Assembly (NCBI GenBank): GCA_947465495.1
Contig: CANIAS010000019.1
Span: 1 to 47,263, forward strand
Origin: Candidatus Pollutiaquabacter sp.
GTDB lineage: Bacteria; Bacteroidota; Bacteroidia; AKYH767-A; 2013-40CM-41-45
Direction of reading: 5' to 3'
Length of the DNA stretch: 47,263 bases
Part shown: positions 24,962-32,654 of the stretch, in pieces
How the letters are laid out: each line of letters starts with the position of its first letter
How positions within the stretch are numbered: the stretch's first letter is position 1
Notes under the pieces: model-generated
The model's database searches: none
What the model was told of the DNA's origin: nothing
The model's input: the letters and a program-made list of their open reading frames with translations, nothing else
Program-made: the position numbers and the translations under genes

Positions 24962-25840
24962 TCAAATTGAATATCCGAGTCGTTTGAGTTTGGATTCGTT
25001 TTTCCGCCAGTCTTTTTCCACTTTCACGAAAAGTTCAAGAAAGACTTTTCTTCCGGTAAAATCCTCAAGATCTTTCCTTGCTTCGGTACCAATCCGTTTT
25101 ATGGATTCGCCTTTTCGTCCGATGATAATGCCCTTTTGGGATTCGCGTTCTACATAGATGACTGCACCGATGCGAATCATTTTTTCTTCTTCTTTATAGG
25201 CTTCTACTTCTACCGTGCACGAGTAGGGTATTTCTTCCTGGTAGTGCATGAAGATTTTTTCACGGATGAATTCAGAAGTGAAGAATCGCATCGAGGCGTC
25301 GCTAAGTTCGCCTTTTGGAAAGAATGCAGGGCTTTCAGGGAGGAGCTCGAGAATTACTCGCCGCACCTCCTCCACGTTAAAGTCGGTGAGGGCAGAACAT
25401 GGTATGATGGCTGTAGGGCTAATCGCTTTTTTCCAACCATGAACCAGCTTATTTATTTCATTCTGAGAAGATTCATCTACTTTATTGATAACTATTACGA
25501 CTGGCACTCCGATTGCTTTTATGCGTTGGACTAGTTTTTCATCCGTGTAGCCCTCACTCAAATCGGTCATAAAAAGTACTGCATCGGCATCTTGAAGGGA
25601 AGCTTGTACATATTCCATCATACGATGGTGTAGTAGGTAATGCGGCTCAAGGATACCGGGAGTATCAGAAAAGACAATTTGATAGTCGTCGGAATTAAGA
25701 ATACCCTTGATCCGGTGCCGTGTAGTTTGCGCTTTCGGAGTGACAATTGAGAGGTGCTCTCCGATCAAACGGTTCATCAAGGTGGATTTCCCGACATTCG
25801 GGCGACCGATAATACTCACAAATCCAGCCTTATGACTCAT
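24962..25840 (-). CDS. era: GTPase Era
   Basis: A 292-aa essential GTPase that binds 16S rRNA and helps 30S subunit maturation. The G domain shows G1 GRPNVGKS (residues 12-19), G2 around TTRH, G3 DTPG, G4 NKVD and the Era-specific effector region (IVTPKAQTTRH). The C-terminal KH domain is visible from about residue 200 (IREKIFMHYQEEIPYSCTVEVEAYKEE...GIIIGRKGESIKRIGTEARKDLE), with the GxxG loop IGRKGESI. Length is normal. It is divergent from the tRNA-fMet locus. Confidence 0.97.
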   Translation of the reverse strand: MSHKAGFVSIIGRPNVGKSTLMNRLIGEHLSIVTPKAQTTRHRIKGILNSDDYQIVFSDTPGILEPHYLLHHRMMEYVQASLQDADAVLFMTDLSEGYTDEKLVQRIKAIGVPVVIVINKVDESSQNEINKLVHGWKKAISPTAIIPCSALTDFNVEEVRRVILELLPESPAFFPKGELSDASMRFFTSEFIREKIFMHYQEEIPYSCTVEVEAYKEEEKMIRIGAVIYVERESQKGIIIGRKGESIKRIGTEARKDLEDFTGRKVFLELFVKVEKDWRKNESKLKRLGYSI

Positions 25841-25886
25841 TTTTAATTAATTTTAGGGTAAAGATATAATATAAAGGATGGATTTG

Positions 25887-25894
25887 TATCTTTG
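25887..25894 (+). promoter_or_regulatory. Candidate -7 box for the initiator tRNA
   Basis: TATCTTTG matches TAnnTTTG exactly, 88 nt before the tRNA. No TTG lies 19 nt upstream. A small hairpin (ATCCGC/GCGGAT, about 25946-25963) lies between the box and the tRNA. Confidence 0.35.
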
Positions 25895-25982
25895 CAGCCT
25901 GAATCAGTACTAGTACGTGCTTAGAGTTCACGAACAAGATAGATAATCCGCTATTGGCGGATAGAAGTGAATAAAAATACAG

Positions 25983-26055
<73 letters not shown>

Positions 26056-26060
26056 CCTAA

Positions 26061-26473
26061 ATTCAGTGTGAGTTTGAGTGTTGAGTGTGGTCATACACAC
26101 CGACACCCGAACTCACACTTTTTTTATGCCTTTTGGCTTCCCAGACGTATTCAGTGTGAGTGTGAGTGTGAGTGTGAGTTTGAGTGTGAGTGTGAGTTTG
26201 AGTGTGAGTTTGAGTGTGAGTGTGAGTGTGAGTTTGAGTGTGAGTGTGAGTGTGAGTGTGAGTGTGAGAATGGTGATACACACCGACACCCGAACTCACA
26301 CTTTTTTTATGCCTTTTGGCTTCCCAGACGAATTCAGTGTGAGTGTGAGTGTGAGTGTGAGTTTGAGTGTGGTGATACACACCGACACCCGAACTCACAC
26401 TTTTTTTATGCCTGTTGGTTTCCCAGACGAATTCAGTGTGAGTTTGAGTGTGAGTTTGAGTTTGAGTGTGTGT
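26061..26473. repeat. Hexamer-expanded tandem terminator cassettes
   Basis: Cassettes start at ATTCAG (26061, 26149, 26332), and a fourth partial one starts at 26431. Each holds a run of GTGTGA/GTTTGA hexamers (a few in copy 1, about 19 in copy 2), then ACACCGACACCCGAACTCACAC, a T7 run, and a constant ~24-bp linker (ATGCCTTTTGGCTTCCCAGA...). In every cassette the hexamers are complementary to the ACTCACAC arm. All three forward frames and the reverse frame read as open (SVSV, ECEC, HTHT peptides) purely because the period is a multiple of three; no protein is called. Confidence 0.9.
26066..26125 (+). terminator. Terminator of tRNA-fMet (first cassette)
   Basis: GTGTGAGTTTGAGTGTTG (from 26066) can pair with CGACACCCGAACTCACAC (26101-26118) as an ~18-bp stem with two G:U pairs and one mismatch, followed by T7 (26119-26125). 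It begins 10 bp after the tRNA. Equivalent 3' arms with T runs end at 26308 and 26407. Confidence 0.75.
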
Positions 26474-26516
26474 AGTCCCAATAACTTAAAAACCCAAGCC
26501 TACAGAAATTCCGGTA

Positions 26517-26550
26517 TGAGAGTGAGTTTCGAGCGTAAACTCCACTCTCA
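26517..26550. terminator. Hairpin downstream of the four-helix-bundle gene
   Basis: TGAGAGTGAGTTT (26517-26529) pairs with AAACTCCACTCTCA (26537-26550) with one bulged C and a 7-nt loop. It lies ~35 bp after the minus-strand stop at 26585. No T run follows on either strand, so termination is uncertain. Confidence 0.35.
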
Positions 26551-26584
26551 CACCAACACTGATGTTCTACACCCACACTGTAAT

Positions 26585-26935
26585 CTATTTCTCCAGAATT
26601 CGGATCATGGCAAATAGCATTTTCGAAATCTGCTCTGCCTTTTGATAGAATTTCACCCTCACGCCATCGGTTAGGATATTTTCCGCTTCAAGGAGTTCAA
26701 GGATCGCTACACACTCAAAAGTGCTTCCGCGAGCAATGACATAGAAATTCCTTTTATCTGCCCTACTGAACCTGCTGGTGCCTTCAGCAATATTCAGCAT
26801 AATGCTCATTGCCGCTCTTCGAAGCTGGTCCTTTGCACTTTTATCCAACGCAGGCAGGGGAAGTATTTCCCTTTTCACTTCCAGATTAAACGCTTTTGCC
26901 ATCAGGTATACCTGCAATTTTTCGAAATCAAACAT
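26585..26935 (-). CDS. Four-helix bundle protein (23S rRNA-intervening-sequence protein family)
   Basis: A 116-aa protein of the family often annotated as four helix bundle protein or S23/IVP. It shows FEKLQVYLMAKAFNLEVKREI, QLRRAAMSIMLNIAEGTSRFSRADKRNFYVIARGSTFECVAILELLEAENIL and a final helix. The IxxNIAEG(x)(S/T)R and ARGSxxE motifs are the family signature. Members occur inside 23S rRNA insertions, as stand-alone genes, and as Avd accessory proteins of diversity-generating retroelements. Here it stands alone, with no rRNA, reverse transcriptase or template/variable repeat nearby. Function unknown; the fold forms pentamers that bind nucleic acid in Avd. It lies between the expanded repeat and the acylase gene and may be mobile. 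Confidence 0.88.
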   Translation of the reverse strand: MFDFEKLQVYLMAKAFNLEVKREILPLPALDKSAKDQLRRAAMSIMLNIAEGTSRFSRADKRNFYVIARGSTFECVAILELLEAENILTDGVRVKFYQKAEQISKMLFAMIRILEK

Positions 26936-27118
26936 GGCTCAAAACTGCCCAATGAAACGACGGTGCGCAACCGCATACAAGCGTATTTCGCTTAAACTAT
27001 AATACCATCTTGGTGGCTGTAAGAACCCCATAAATCAGACAGTAAATAATTTGAGTAAGGCGACTATCTTTACGACAGAAAGCCCATTTCAATTAACTCA
27101 AAAAAATCCTACCTCCTA

Positions 27119-29521
27119 ATGCCCATTTTAAAAAAAATCTTAATCGGCGTTGTCGCTGTATTAGCAGTTTGTGCGGTTACCATTCTTATATACCTGCAAA
27201 CCACAAAGCCAATCTATTCGGGAGAATTGCATCTGAAGGACTTGAAAGGACCGGTCACTGTTTATCATGATCAGTACGGCATACCGCATATTTATGGAAG
27301 TAATGAGGAGGATGTCTATCGTGCGCTGGGTTATTTGGTAGCCCAAGAACGACTCTTTCAGATGGAAATGATTCGTCGCGTTAGTGGCGGACGACTTGCT
27401 GAAATTCTTGGCAGTTCGATGTTGGACGTCGACCGTTTTTTTCGCACACTCGGAATACCTGCACATGCTGATTCCTCGGTAGCTGCCTCCTTCCATTCAT
27501 CCGACCAGCCTTGGCAAAAAGCAACCTTGGCATATTTAAATGGCATCAATCAATACATTGAAAGCGGCAAAACCCCAGTTGAGTTTCGACTGCTTGGTAT
27601 CCCAAAGGAGAAATTCGAACTGCGCGATCTTTTTCTGATAGTTGATTACATGAACTTCAATTTTGAAATGGGTTTTCGTACTGATCCGTTGCTCTCAAAA
27701 CTTAACCGGCGATTAGGCAAAGGATATGTTGATCAGCTGGTGTTAGGGTATACCCCTGATCAACTTCGTAATAGCAACCATCCCGACTCGTCATTAACAA
27801 CAAGCAATCGGCAAGTCGCAACTTCTTTTGTGTCTATTGCGGATAAGATGCCGGTAAAATGTTGGATTGGAAGCAATGCATTTGCTGTTGCACCATCACG
27901 ATCTGCTAGTGGAAAGGCAATCTTTGAAAATGATACGCACATCGGTCAACAGCAACCCGGTGTGTGGTTTGAAGCGCATATTGAGTTTCCTGGTTTCAAG
28001 TTGTATGGCAGTTATTTGCCAGGATTCCCATTCGCGCCGCTAGGACACTCTGATCGTCACGCGTGGGGTGTCACCATGTTCGAAAACGATGATGTAGATT
28101 TCTTCGAGGAAAAAATCGCAGGTCCGGATACCAATACCATCTTGATTCGAGGAGTACGTGAAAAATTAGTTTTGCACGATGAGATAATACATGTAAAGGA
28201 TAGTCAAGATGTGCGGATACTTTGTAGGAGTTCATCGCACGGGCCAATCTGTAGCGATGTCGTTACTGACTTTCGGGAGGTTACCTCCAATCCGGTTTCG
28301 GTGGCATGGACGGCGATCAAATTCCCCTGCAATCTCTTCTCCGTAGCTTATGGTTTAGGGTATGGAAAAACGCTTCCTGCTTTTAGGAACAGCGCTGCTC
28401 AACTTATTTCTCCGGGATTAAATGTAGTCTATGCAAATGCTGACGGGAATATAGCTTGGTATGGCGCAGGAAAGCTAGTCAATAGAAATCCATTAGTGCC
28501 GACTAGTCTTTTGCTCGATGGTTCAGATTCTACGCAGGAGTGGCGCGGATTCTATGATTTCGAAGATAATCCTAAGTCTGAAAATCCACCCCAGGGATTT
28601 GTGTTTTCTTGTAATCATCAACCAGATACTATTAATGGCATTTTGCATGCAGGGTATTACCTGACGGACGAACGAGCCAGGCGCATGCAGTCGTTGCTAA
28701 CGGCAAAAGAGGTCTATTCTGTGGAAGATCTTAAACAAATTGCGCTAGATGTCACTAACCCTTTTACGGAAACAGTTTCGCAGACGCTTTTGGAGTTGAT
28801 TGATATCGATGCATTGAAGAAAGACGCGAGCATTGCTGCGGCATTGAAGCTACTCAACGAATGGAAGGGGACGCACACCTTGCAGGATGAGGCACCAGCA
28901 GTCTATTACTTACTGGTATATAACGTACTTCACGACGCACTTGCTGACGAAATGGGCGATAAGGACTTTCGTTCCTTCCTTAGTACTCATACTGTGAAAT
29001 ATTCTTTACTGCCTTTATTGGTAAATGATTCTACGTTGTGGTGGGATGATGTAACTACCCAAATGGTTGAGCATCGTAAGGATATTGTAACCGCGTCTTT
29101 TATAAAAACGGTAAAAACATTGACTAATTCTTTTACTGACAATACCTCGAATTGGGCATGGGGCAACATCCACGTCCTTGAGTTTAAACATCCGGTTGGG
29201 AAAATGAAGCCCTTAAATCATTTTTTTAACGTAGGGCCAATTCCTGCTCCGGGCGGATTGGAAACGATCAACAATCAAAGTTTCATTCTGACAGATCAAT
29301 TTCCGGTTACAGTTTTGTTCGGACCTGCATTGCGCCGATGTCTCGACTTTGCAGATCCATTGAATGCAGTCAGCGTGCTGCCTTCTGGTCAGTCAGGAAA
29401 TCCAATGAGTAAACACTACGACGATCAGGCTAGCATGTATGCTCAAGGAGAATTTAGGAAAGAAATGATGGACGAAATGGAAATAAAAAAAACCTGCAAA
29501 GACGTCTTGTATTTCCGCTAG
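27119..29521 (+). CDS. Penicillin acylase-family N-terminal-nucleophile hydrolase
   Basis: An 800-aa exported or membrane-anchored amidohydrolase. An N-terminal hydrophobic segment (residues 7-27, ILIGVVAVLAVCAVTILIYL) is followed by the alpha-chain region (YHDQYGIPHIYGSNEEDVYRALGYLVAQERLFQMEMIRR). The autoprocessing site is GSNAFAV, where Ser252 would become the beta-chain N-terminal nucleophile; the beta chain continues with SGKAIFENDTHIG, the family's NDxH motif. The region GHSDRHAWGVT and the C-terminal substrate pocket follow. Family substrates include beta-lactams, acyl-homoserine lactones and N-acyl amino acids, so the physiological substrate cannot be named. It is convergent with the serine hydrolase gene, with 28 bp between stops. 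Confidence 0.92.
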   Translation: MPILKKILIGVVAVLAVCAVTILIYLQTTKPIYSGELHLKDLKGPVTVYHDQYGIPHIYGSNEEDVYRALGYLVAQERLFQMEMIRRVSGGRLAEILGSSMLDVDRFFRTLGIPAHADSSVAASFHSSDQPWQKATLAYLNGINQYIESGKTPVEFRLLGIPKEKFELRDLFLIVDYMNFNFEMGFRTDPLLSKLNRRLGKGYVDQLVLGYTPDQLRNSNHPDSSLTTSNRQVATSFVSIADKMPVKCWIGSNAFAVAPSRSASGKAIFENDTHIGQQQPGVWFEAHIEFPGFKLYGSYLPGFPFAPLGHSDRHAWGVTMFENDDVDFFEEKIAGPDTNTILIRGVREKLVLHDEIIHVKDSQDVRILCRSSSHGPICSDVVTDFREVTSNPVSVAWTAIKFPCNLFSVAYGLGYGKTLPAFRNSAAQLISPGLNVVYANADGNIAWYGAGKLVNRNPLVPTSLLLDGSDSTQEWRGFYDFEDNPKSENPPQGFVFSCNHQPDTINGILHAGYYLTDERARRMQSLLTAKEVYSVEDLKQIALDVTNPFTETVSQTLLELIDIDALKKDASIAAALKLLNEWKGTHTLQDEAPAVYYLLVYNVLHDALADEMGDKDFRSFLSTHTVKYSLLPLLVNDSTLWWDDVTTQMVEHRKDIVTASFIKTVKTLTNSFTDNTSNWAWGNIHVLEFKHPVGKMKPLNHFFNVGPIPAPGGLETINNQSFILTDQFPVTVLFGPALRRCLDFADPLNAVSVLPSGQSGNPMSKHYDDQASMYAQGEFRKEMMDEMEIKKTCKDVLYFR

Positions 29522-29549
29522 CATCAAGAAAATCGCTGTTGAAGCCGCA

Positions 29550-30893
29550 TTATTCAACAAGTAATTTTCCGGATAAATTATTGCCGTTTACTGCACGTAG
29601 TAGGATGACGTACAATCCTTTTGGTACACCTTTTAGGTCTATTGAAAATGATGTGTTATCAACTTCTTGCGTAGAAATCAATCGGCCTGTAACATCAACT
29701 AATTCAGCTACTCCTCTGATTTGATCTTGCATATCAATAGTAACTTGATCGATGGCAGGATTAGGGTAGATGGATAAAGTAACTTCTGGTTTCATTACTT
29801 CGACTGACGTGGCTGTGCATTGCACACGGTTTATGTATTGCCAAATCGTATCATTAAATGAAAATGGGACATCGTTACCTGTAGGGTCTTCTCCCATGCG
29901 AATCCAGACAAGATTCTGGGAAGGAACGACATTTATCATTTGCCCGTTTTTTCCAAGCGCAGCAATCATATCGGCAGGAGCGTTAGGACTCCATGATCCA
30001 GGAAAGATCCATTGCAATCCAGGCGCCATGAACGATGATTTACCGTTTAACCACCATAAGTAGCCATAGGACTGATTGAATGATTGTGACGTAGTAGTCA
30101 TTTGTCTGAAATAGCTTGTATCTGAAAGTACCGGAGTGCCATCCCACTCGCCACGATTCAATATCAGCGAGCCGAATCTTGCCATGCTTCGCGGAGTGCT
30201 TAGATAAAGGTTGTTGTATCCAGACTGAAAATAAAAACCATCCATACCGGTTCTGCTCTTTAAGCGTGATGCGTTATAGGTATTGAGGGAAACTCCTGTA
30301 GCCGATTCTAAGACGGAATCAAGAAGTGTGTAGGGGGCATTGTGATAAGCCCATCGGGTGCCAGCAGCAGTTAGAAATTGTAAGCAAGTGTCGTCAGTGC
30401 AATAAGGGTCTGTTACGCCATCATCGAGACCGCTTGTCATGGTTAGTTGGTTGCGAACTGTAATCGCTTGTTCTTGTGTTGGAGTGCAAGAAGTCCATCC
30501 GGAACCGATGTATTGTGTGGTAGGATTTTGGATGGACAACAGTCCTTCTTGTTGAGCGATTCCTGCGAGGCAAGCAGTAAGCGATTTTCCAGCGGATGCC
30601 CAGTACCAAAGACTATCTCTGGTGAACGTTCCATAGTAGTGCTCGGATACTATTTTTCCATTTTTAAGAAGTATGAATGCTTTCGAATTTCGTTGTCCGA
30701 CATAATCAATCAGTGAATCAAGTTCCGGTTGACACCATCCCAATGCGCTCACGGAGACAGTATCCCAGGAGGTGCCGGTCAGAGGTGGAAAATAGTATGA
30801 CTGCGCTGATAAATTTCCCCATTCGAACTGAATGGAAAGTGTAAGTAGAACACAGACTGTTAGACGTTTACTATTTCTGAAAAATGGTAGCAT
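29550..30893 (-). CDS. T9SS-secreted class C beta-lactamase-fold serine hydrolase
   Basis: A 447-aa exported protein with a signal peptide (1 to about 31, ending LSAQS). The penicillin-binding/beta-lactamase class C fold is shown by the SxxK nucleophile motif S100-A-G-K103 (WASAGKSLTACLAG), the Tyr motif Y183-H-N185 (WAYHNAPYTLL) and the surrounding RFGSLILNRGEWDGTPVLSD and YGYLWWLNG segments. These enzymes include DD-peptidases, esterases and carboxylic ester hydrolases; true beta-lactamase activity is not implied. The last ~75 residues (LSIYPNPAIDQVTID...VTGRLIS...GVPKGLYVILL) are a T9SS type A sorting domain, so it is exported to the cell surface or medium. It starts ~100 bp from tRNA-Arg. 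Confidence 0.9.
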   Translation of the reverse strand: MLPFFRNSKRLTVCVLLTLSIQFEWGNLSAQSYYFPPLTGTSWDTVSVSALGWCQPELDSLIDYVGQRNSKAFILLKNGKIVSEHYYGTFTRDSLWYWASAGKSLTACLAGIAQQEGLLSIQNPTTQYIGSGWTSCTPTQEQAITVRNQLTMTSGLDDGVTDPYCTDDTCLQFLTAAGTRWAYHNAPYTLLDSVLESATGVSLNTYNASRLKSRTGMDGFYFQSGYNNLYLSTPRSMARFGSLILNRGEWDGTPVLSDTSYFRQMTTTSQSFNQSYGYLWWLNGKSSFMAPGLQWIFPGSWSPNAPADMIAALGKNGQMINVVPSQNLVWIRMGEDPTGNDVPFSFNDTIWQYINRVQCTATSVEVMKPEVTLSIYPNPAIDQVTIDMQDQIRGVAELVDVTGRLISTQEVDNTSFSIDLKGVPKGLYVILLRAVNGNNLSGKLLVE

Positions 30894-30980
30894 GACAAGT
30901 TGTTTGAGTCGGCAGGTAAGACTTATGGGTAATGAAAGGGTTTAGCATCCTTGTTATTTCCTTATTTCCGTCGAACTGAC

Positions 30981-30988
30981 TACCTTTG
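30981..30988 (+). promoter_or_regulatory. Candidate -7 box of tRNA-Arg
   Basis: TACCTTTG matches TAnnTTTG exactly and ends 9 nt before the tRNA 5' end, a natural start position. No TTG at 19 nt is present. Confidence 0.55.
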
Positions 30989-30997
30989 CGCTCCCTT

Positions 30998-31069
30998 GGT
31001 CCCATAGTACAATGGATAGTATCCGAGCCTCCGAAGCTTGTGATTCAGGTTCGAATCCTGATGGGACCA
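30998..31069 (+). tRNA. tRNA-Arg (CCG)
   Basis: A full cloverleaf: acceptor GGTCCCA/TGGGACC, anticodon stem CGAGC/GCTTG (one G:T) with loop CTCCGAA and anticodon CCG, and T-arm TTCGAAT between CAGG and CCTG. It reads the Arg codon CGG. Discriminator A is at 31069. The following CC is genomic, but CCA is not completed. Confidence 0.95.
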
Positions 31070-31263
31070 CCTCCGATTTTTTTACAATCCCTATGGTATA
31101 AAGTTATCTAATTACTACCGGAAGCAGGGATTCAATGATACATTTTGCGTTGAATTTTTTTTGACAACTTGGTTGAATCATTAAAATCGATTCAATTTTG
31201 GCCTTGATGTAGGAATGCTCACGACTATGTCTGTAACAGCCCCCAAGAGTCGCTTTTTTTGAC

Positions 31264-31271
31264 TAATTTTG
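31264..31271 (+). promoter_or_regulatory. Candidate -7 box of der
   Basis: TAATTTTG matches TAnnTTTG exactly, 16 nt before the GTG start, giving a leader of about 10 nt. No well-spaced TTG is seen. Confidence 0.45.
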
Positions 31272-31287
31272 CAAGAAATTAATATCC

Positions 31288-32607
31288 GTGTCCAACATTA
31301 TCGCCATCGTAGGTCGCCCCAATGTGGGTAAATCGACGCTCTTTAACCGCCTTACAGAATCTCGTAAGGCCATCGTCGATGAACAAAGTGGAGTCACCCG
31401 CGATCGCCATTATGGTCATGCCGAATGGAATGGCCGCCGATTTTCTGTCATTGATACCGGCGGATACGTTCGTGGTTCGGATGATGTCTTTGAAGGTGAA
31501 ATACGCAAGCAAGTGGAGGTAGCCGTTCAGGATGCTGACCTTGTTATTTTTGTTGTTGATGTGGAAATAGGGGTAACCGACCTAGACGATGCCGTAGCGG
31601 CATTGCTTCGAAAATCGGGTAAAAAAGTTTTTCTCGTCGTCAATAAAGTAGATAATAATATGCGTGCCGCTGATGCTGCGGTTTTTTATGCGCTGGGCCT
31701 TGGTGATACTTATACTATTGCAGCGATCAATGGCTCTGGTACAGGGGAACTGTTGGACGATTTGGTAAAGGCATTGCCGAATGAGACGGATGATTACCTG
31801 GAAGATATTCCAAAGTTTGCCATCATAGGTCAGCCCAACGTCGGCAAGTCCTCTTTGTTGAACATGCTGACAGGGGAAGAGCGTAGTATTGTAACGCCTG
31901 TCGCCGGTACTACACGCGATACCATTCACCAACGCTATAACAAGTACGGCCACGATTTTTACTTAATTGATACAGCCGGACTTCGCCGAAAGGCTAAAGT
32001 GACCGAAGACCTTGAATTCTATTCCGTGCTCCGTTCCATACGTGCCATCGAAGATTCTGATGTTTGTCTTTTCATGATTGATGCTGAAAAGGGGTTGCAT
32101 GCACAAGATCTTGCCATCTTTCATCTTATTGAAAAGAATATGAAAGGTGCTGTGATCATTGTCAACAAATGGGATTTGATGGATAAGGATAACTCCTCTG
32201 TGGTGCGATTTACAGAATACATAAAAGCTAAGATTGCTCCTTTTACGGATGTGCCAATTGTTTTTACCTCGGTTCACGAAAAGCAACGGGTTTTTAAAGC
32301 GTTGGAAGAGGCGGTGCATGTCTATGAAAACCGCGTGAAGAAAATAAAGACATCTGCACTGAATGATTATCTGTTGCCGATAATCGAAAATCAGCCACCG
32401 CCATCAATTAAAGGGAAGTATATCAAGATTAAATATGTCACGCAATTGCCTACTCACACACCGCAATTCGCGTTTTTCTGCAATCTCCCGCAATATCTCA
32501 ACGATAGCTACAAGCGATTTTTAGAGAATAAGCTGCGCGATAAATTCGACTTCGCAGGGGTTCCAATTCAGATCCATTTCCGTAGCAAAGGGAAGCAGGA
32601 GAACTGA
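31288..32607 (+). CDS. der: Ribosome-associated GTPase Der (EngA)
   Basis: A 439-aa essential double GTPase for 50S ribosomal subunit assembly. G domain 1 has GRPNVGKS (residues 9-16), DTGG and NKVD; G domain 2 has GQPNVGKS (about 183-190), DTAG and NKWD. The C-terminal KH-like domain (about 350-439) ends in the family motif GVPIQIHFRSK. The GTG start at 31288 gives MSNIIAIVGRPN, the usual Der beginning. It lies downstream of tRNA-Arg and 47 bp upstream of the thioredoxin-like gene. Confidence 0.97.
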   Translation: MSNIIAIVGRPNVGKSTLFNRLTESRKAIVDEQSGVTRDRHYGHAEWNGRRFSVIDTGGYVRGSDDVFEGEIRKQVEVAVQDADLVIFVVDVEIGVTDLDDAVAALLRKSGKKVFLVVNKVDNNMRAADAAVFYALGLGDTYTIAAINGSGTGELLDDLVKALPNETDDYLEDIPKFAIIGQPNVGKSSLLNMLTGEERSIVTPVAGTTRDTIHQRYNKYGHDFYLIDTAGLRRKAKVTEDLEFYSVLRSIRAIEDSDVCLFMIDAEKGLHAQDLAIFHLIEKNMKGAVIIVNKWDLMDKDNSSVVRFTEYIKAKIAPFTDVPIVFTSVHEKQRVFKALEEAVHVYENRVKKIKTSALNDYLLPIIENQPPPSIKGKYIKIKYVTQLPTHTPQFAFFCNLPQYLNDSYKRFLENKLRDKFDFAGVPIQIHFRSKGKQEN

Positions 32608-32631
32608 TACCTGAACATCCCGGCGGATGAT

Positions 32632-32639
32632 TATCTTTG
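32632..32639 (+). promoter_or_regulatory. Candidate -7 box of the thioredoxin-like gene
   Basis: TATCTTTG matches TAnnTTTG exactly, 15 nt before the ATG at 32655, giving a leader of about 9 nt. No TTG at 19 nt. Confidence 0.4.
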
Positions 32640-32654
32640 TAAAAAAGGTAGTCC

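Noticed and set aside
26061-26473. Possible CRISPR array
   Set aside because: The repeats are direct hexamers and whole terminator cassettes. There are no unique 30-40 bp spacers between constant repeats and no cas genes.
26063-26617. Long open frames with SVSVSV, ECECEC and HTHTHT peptides on both strands
   Set aside because: They arise because the hexamer repeat has no stop in any frame. There are no start contexts or conserved domains, and the DNA is better explained as expanded terminator arms.
26585-26935. Avd of a diversity-generating retroelement
   Set aside because: The protein family fits, but no reverse transcriptase or template/variable repeat pair is present in the window.
29550-30893. 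Antibiotic-resistance beta-lactamase
   Set aside because: The SxxK/YxN motifs only show the fold. The T9SS tail and general divergence fit a secreted esterase or peptidase, and resistance cannot be claimed.
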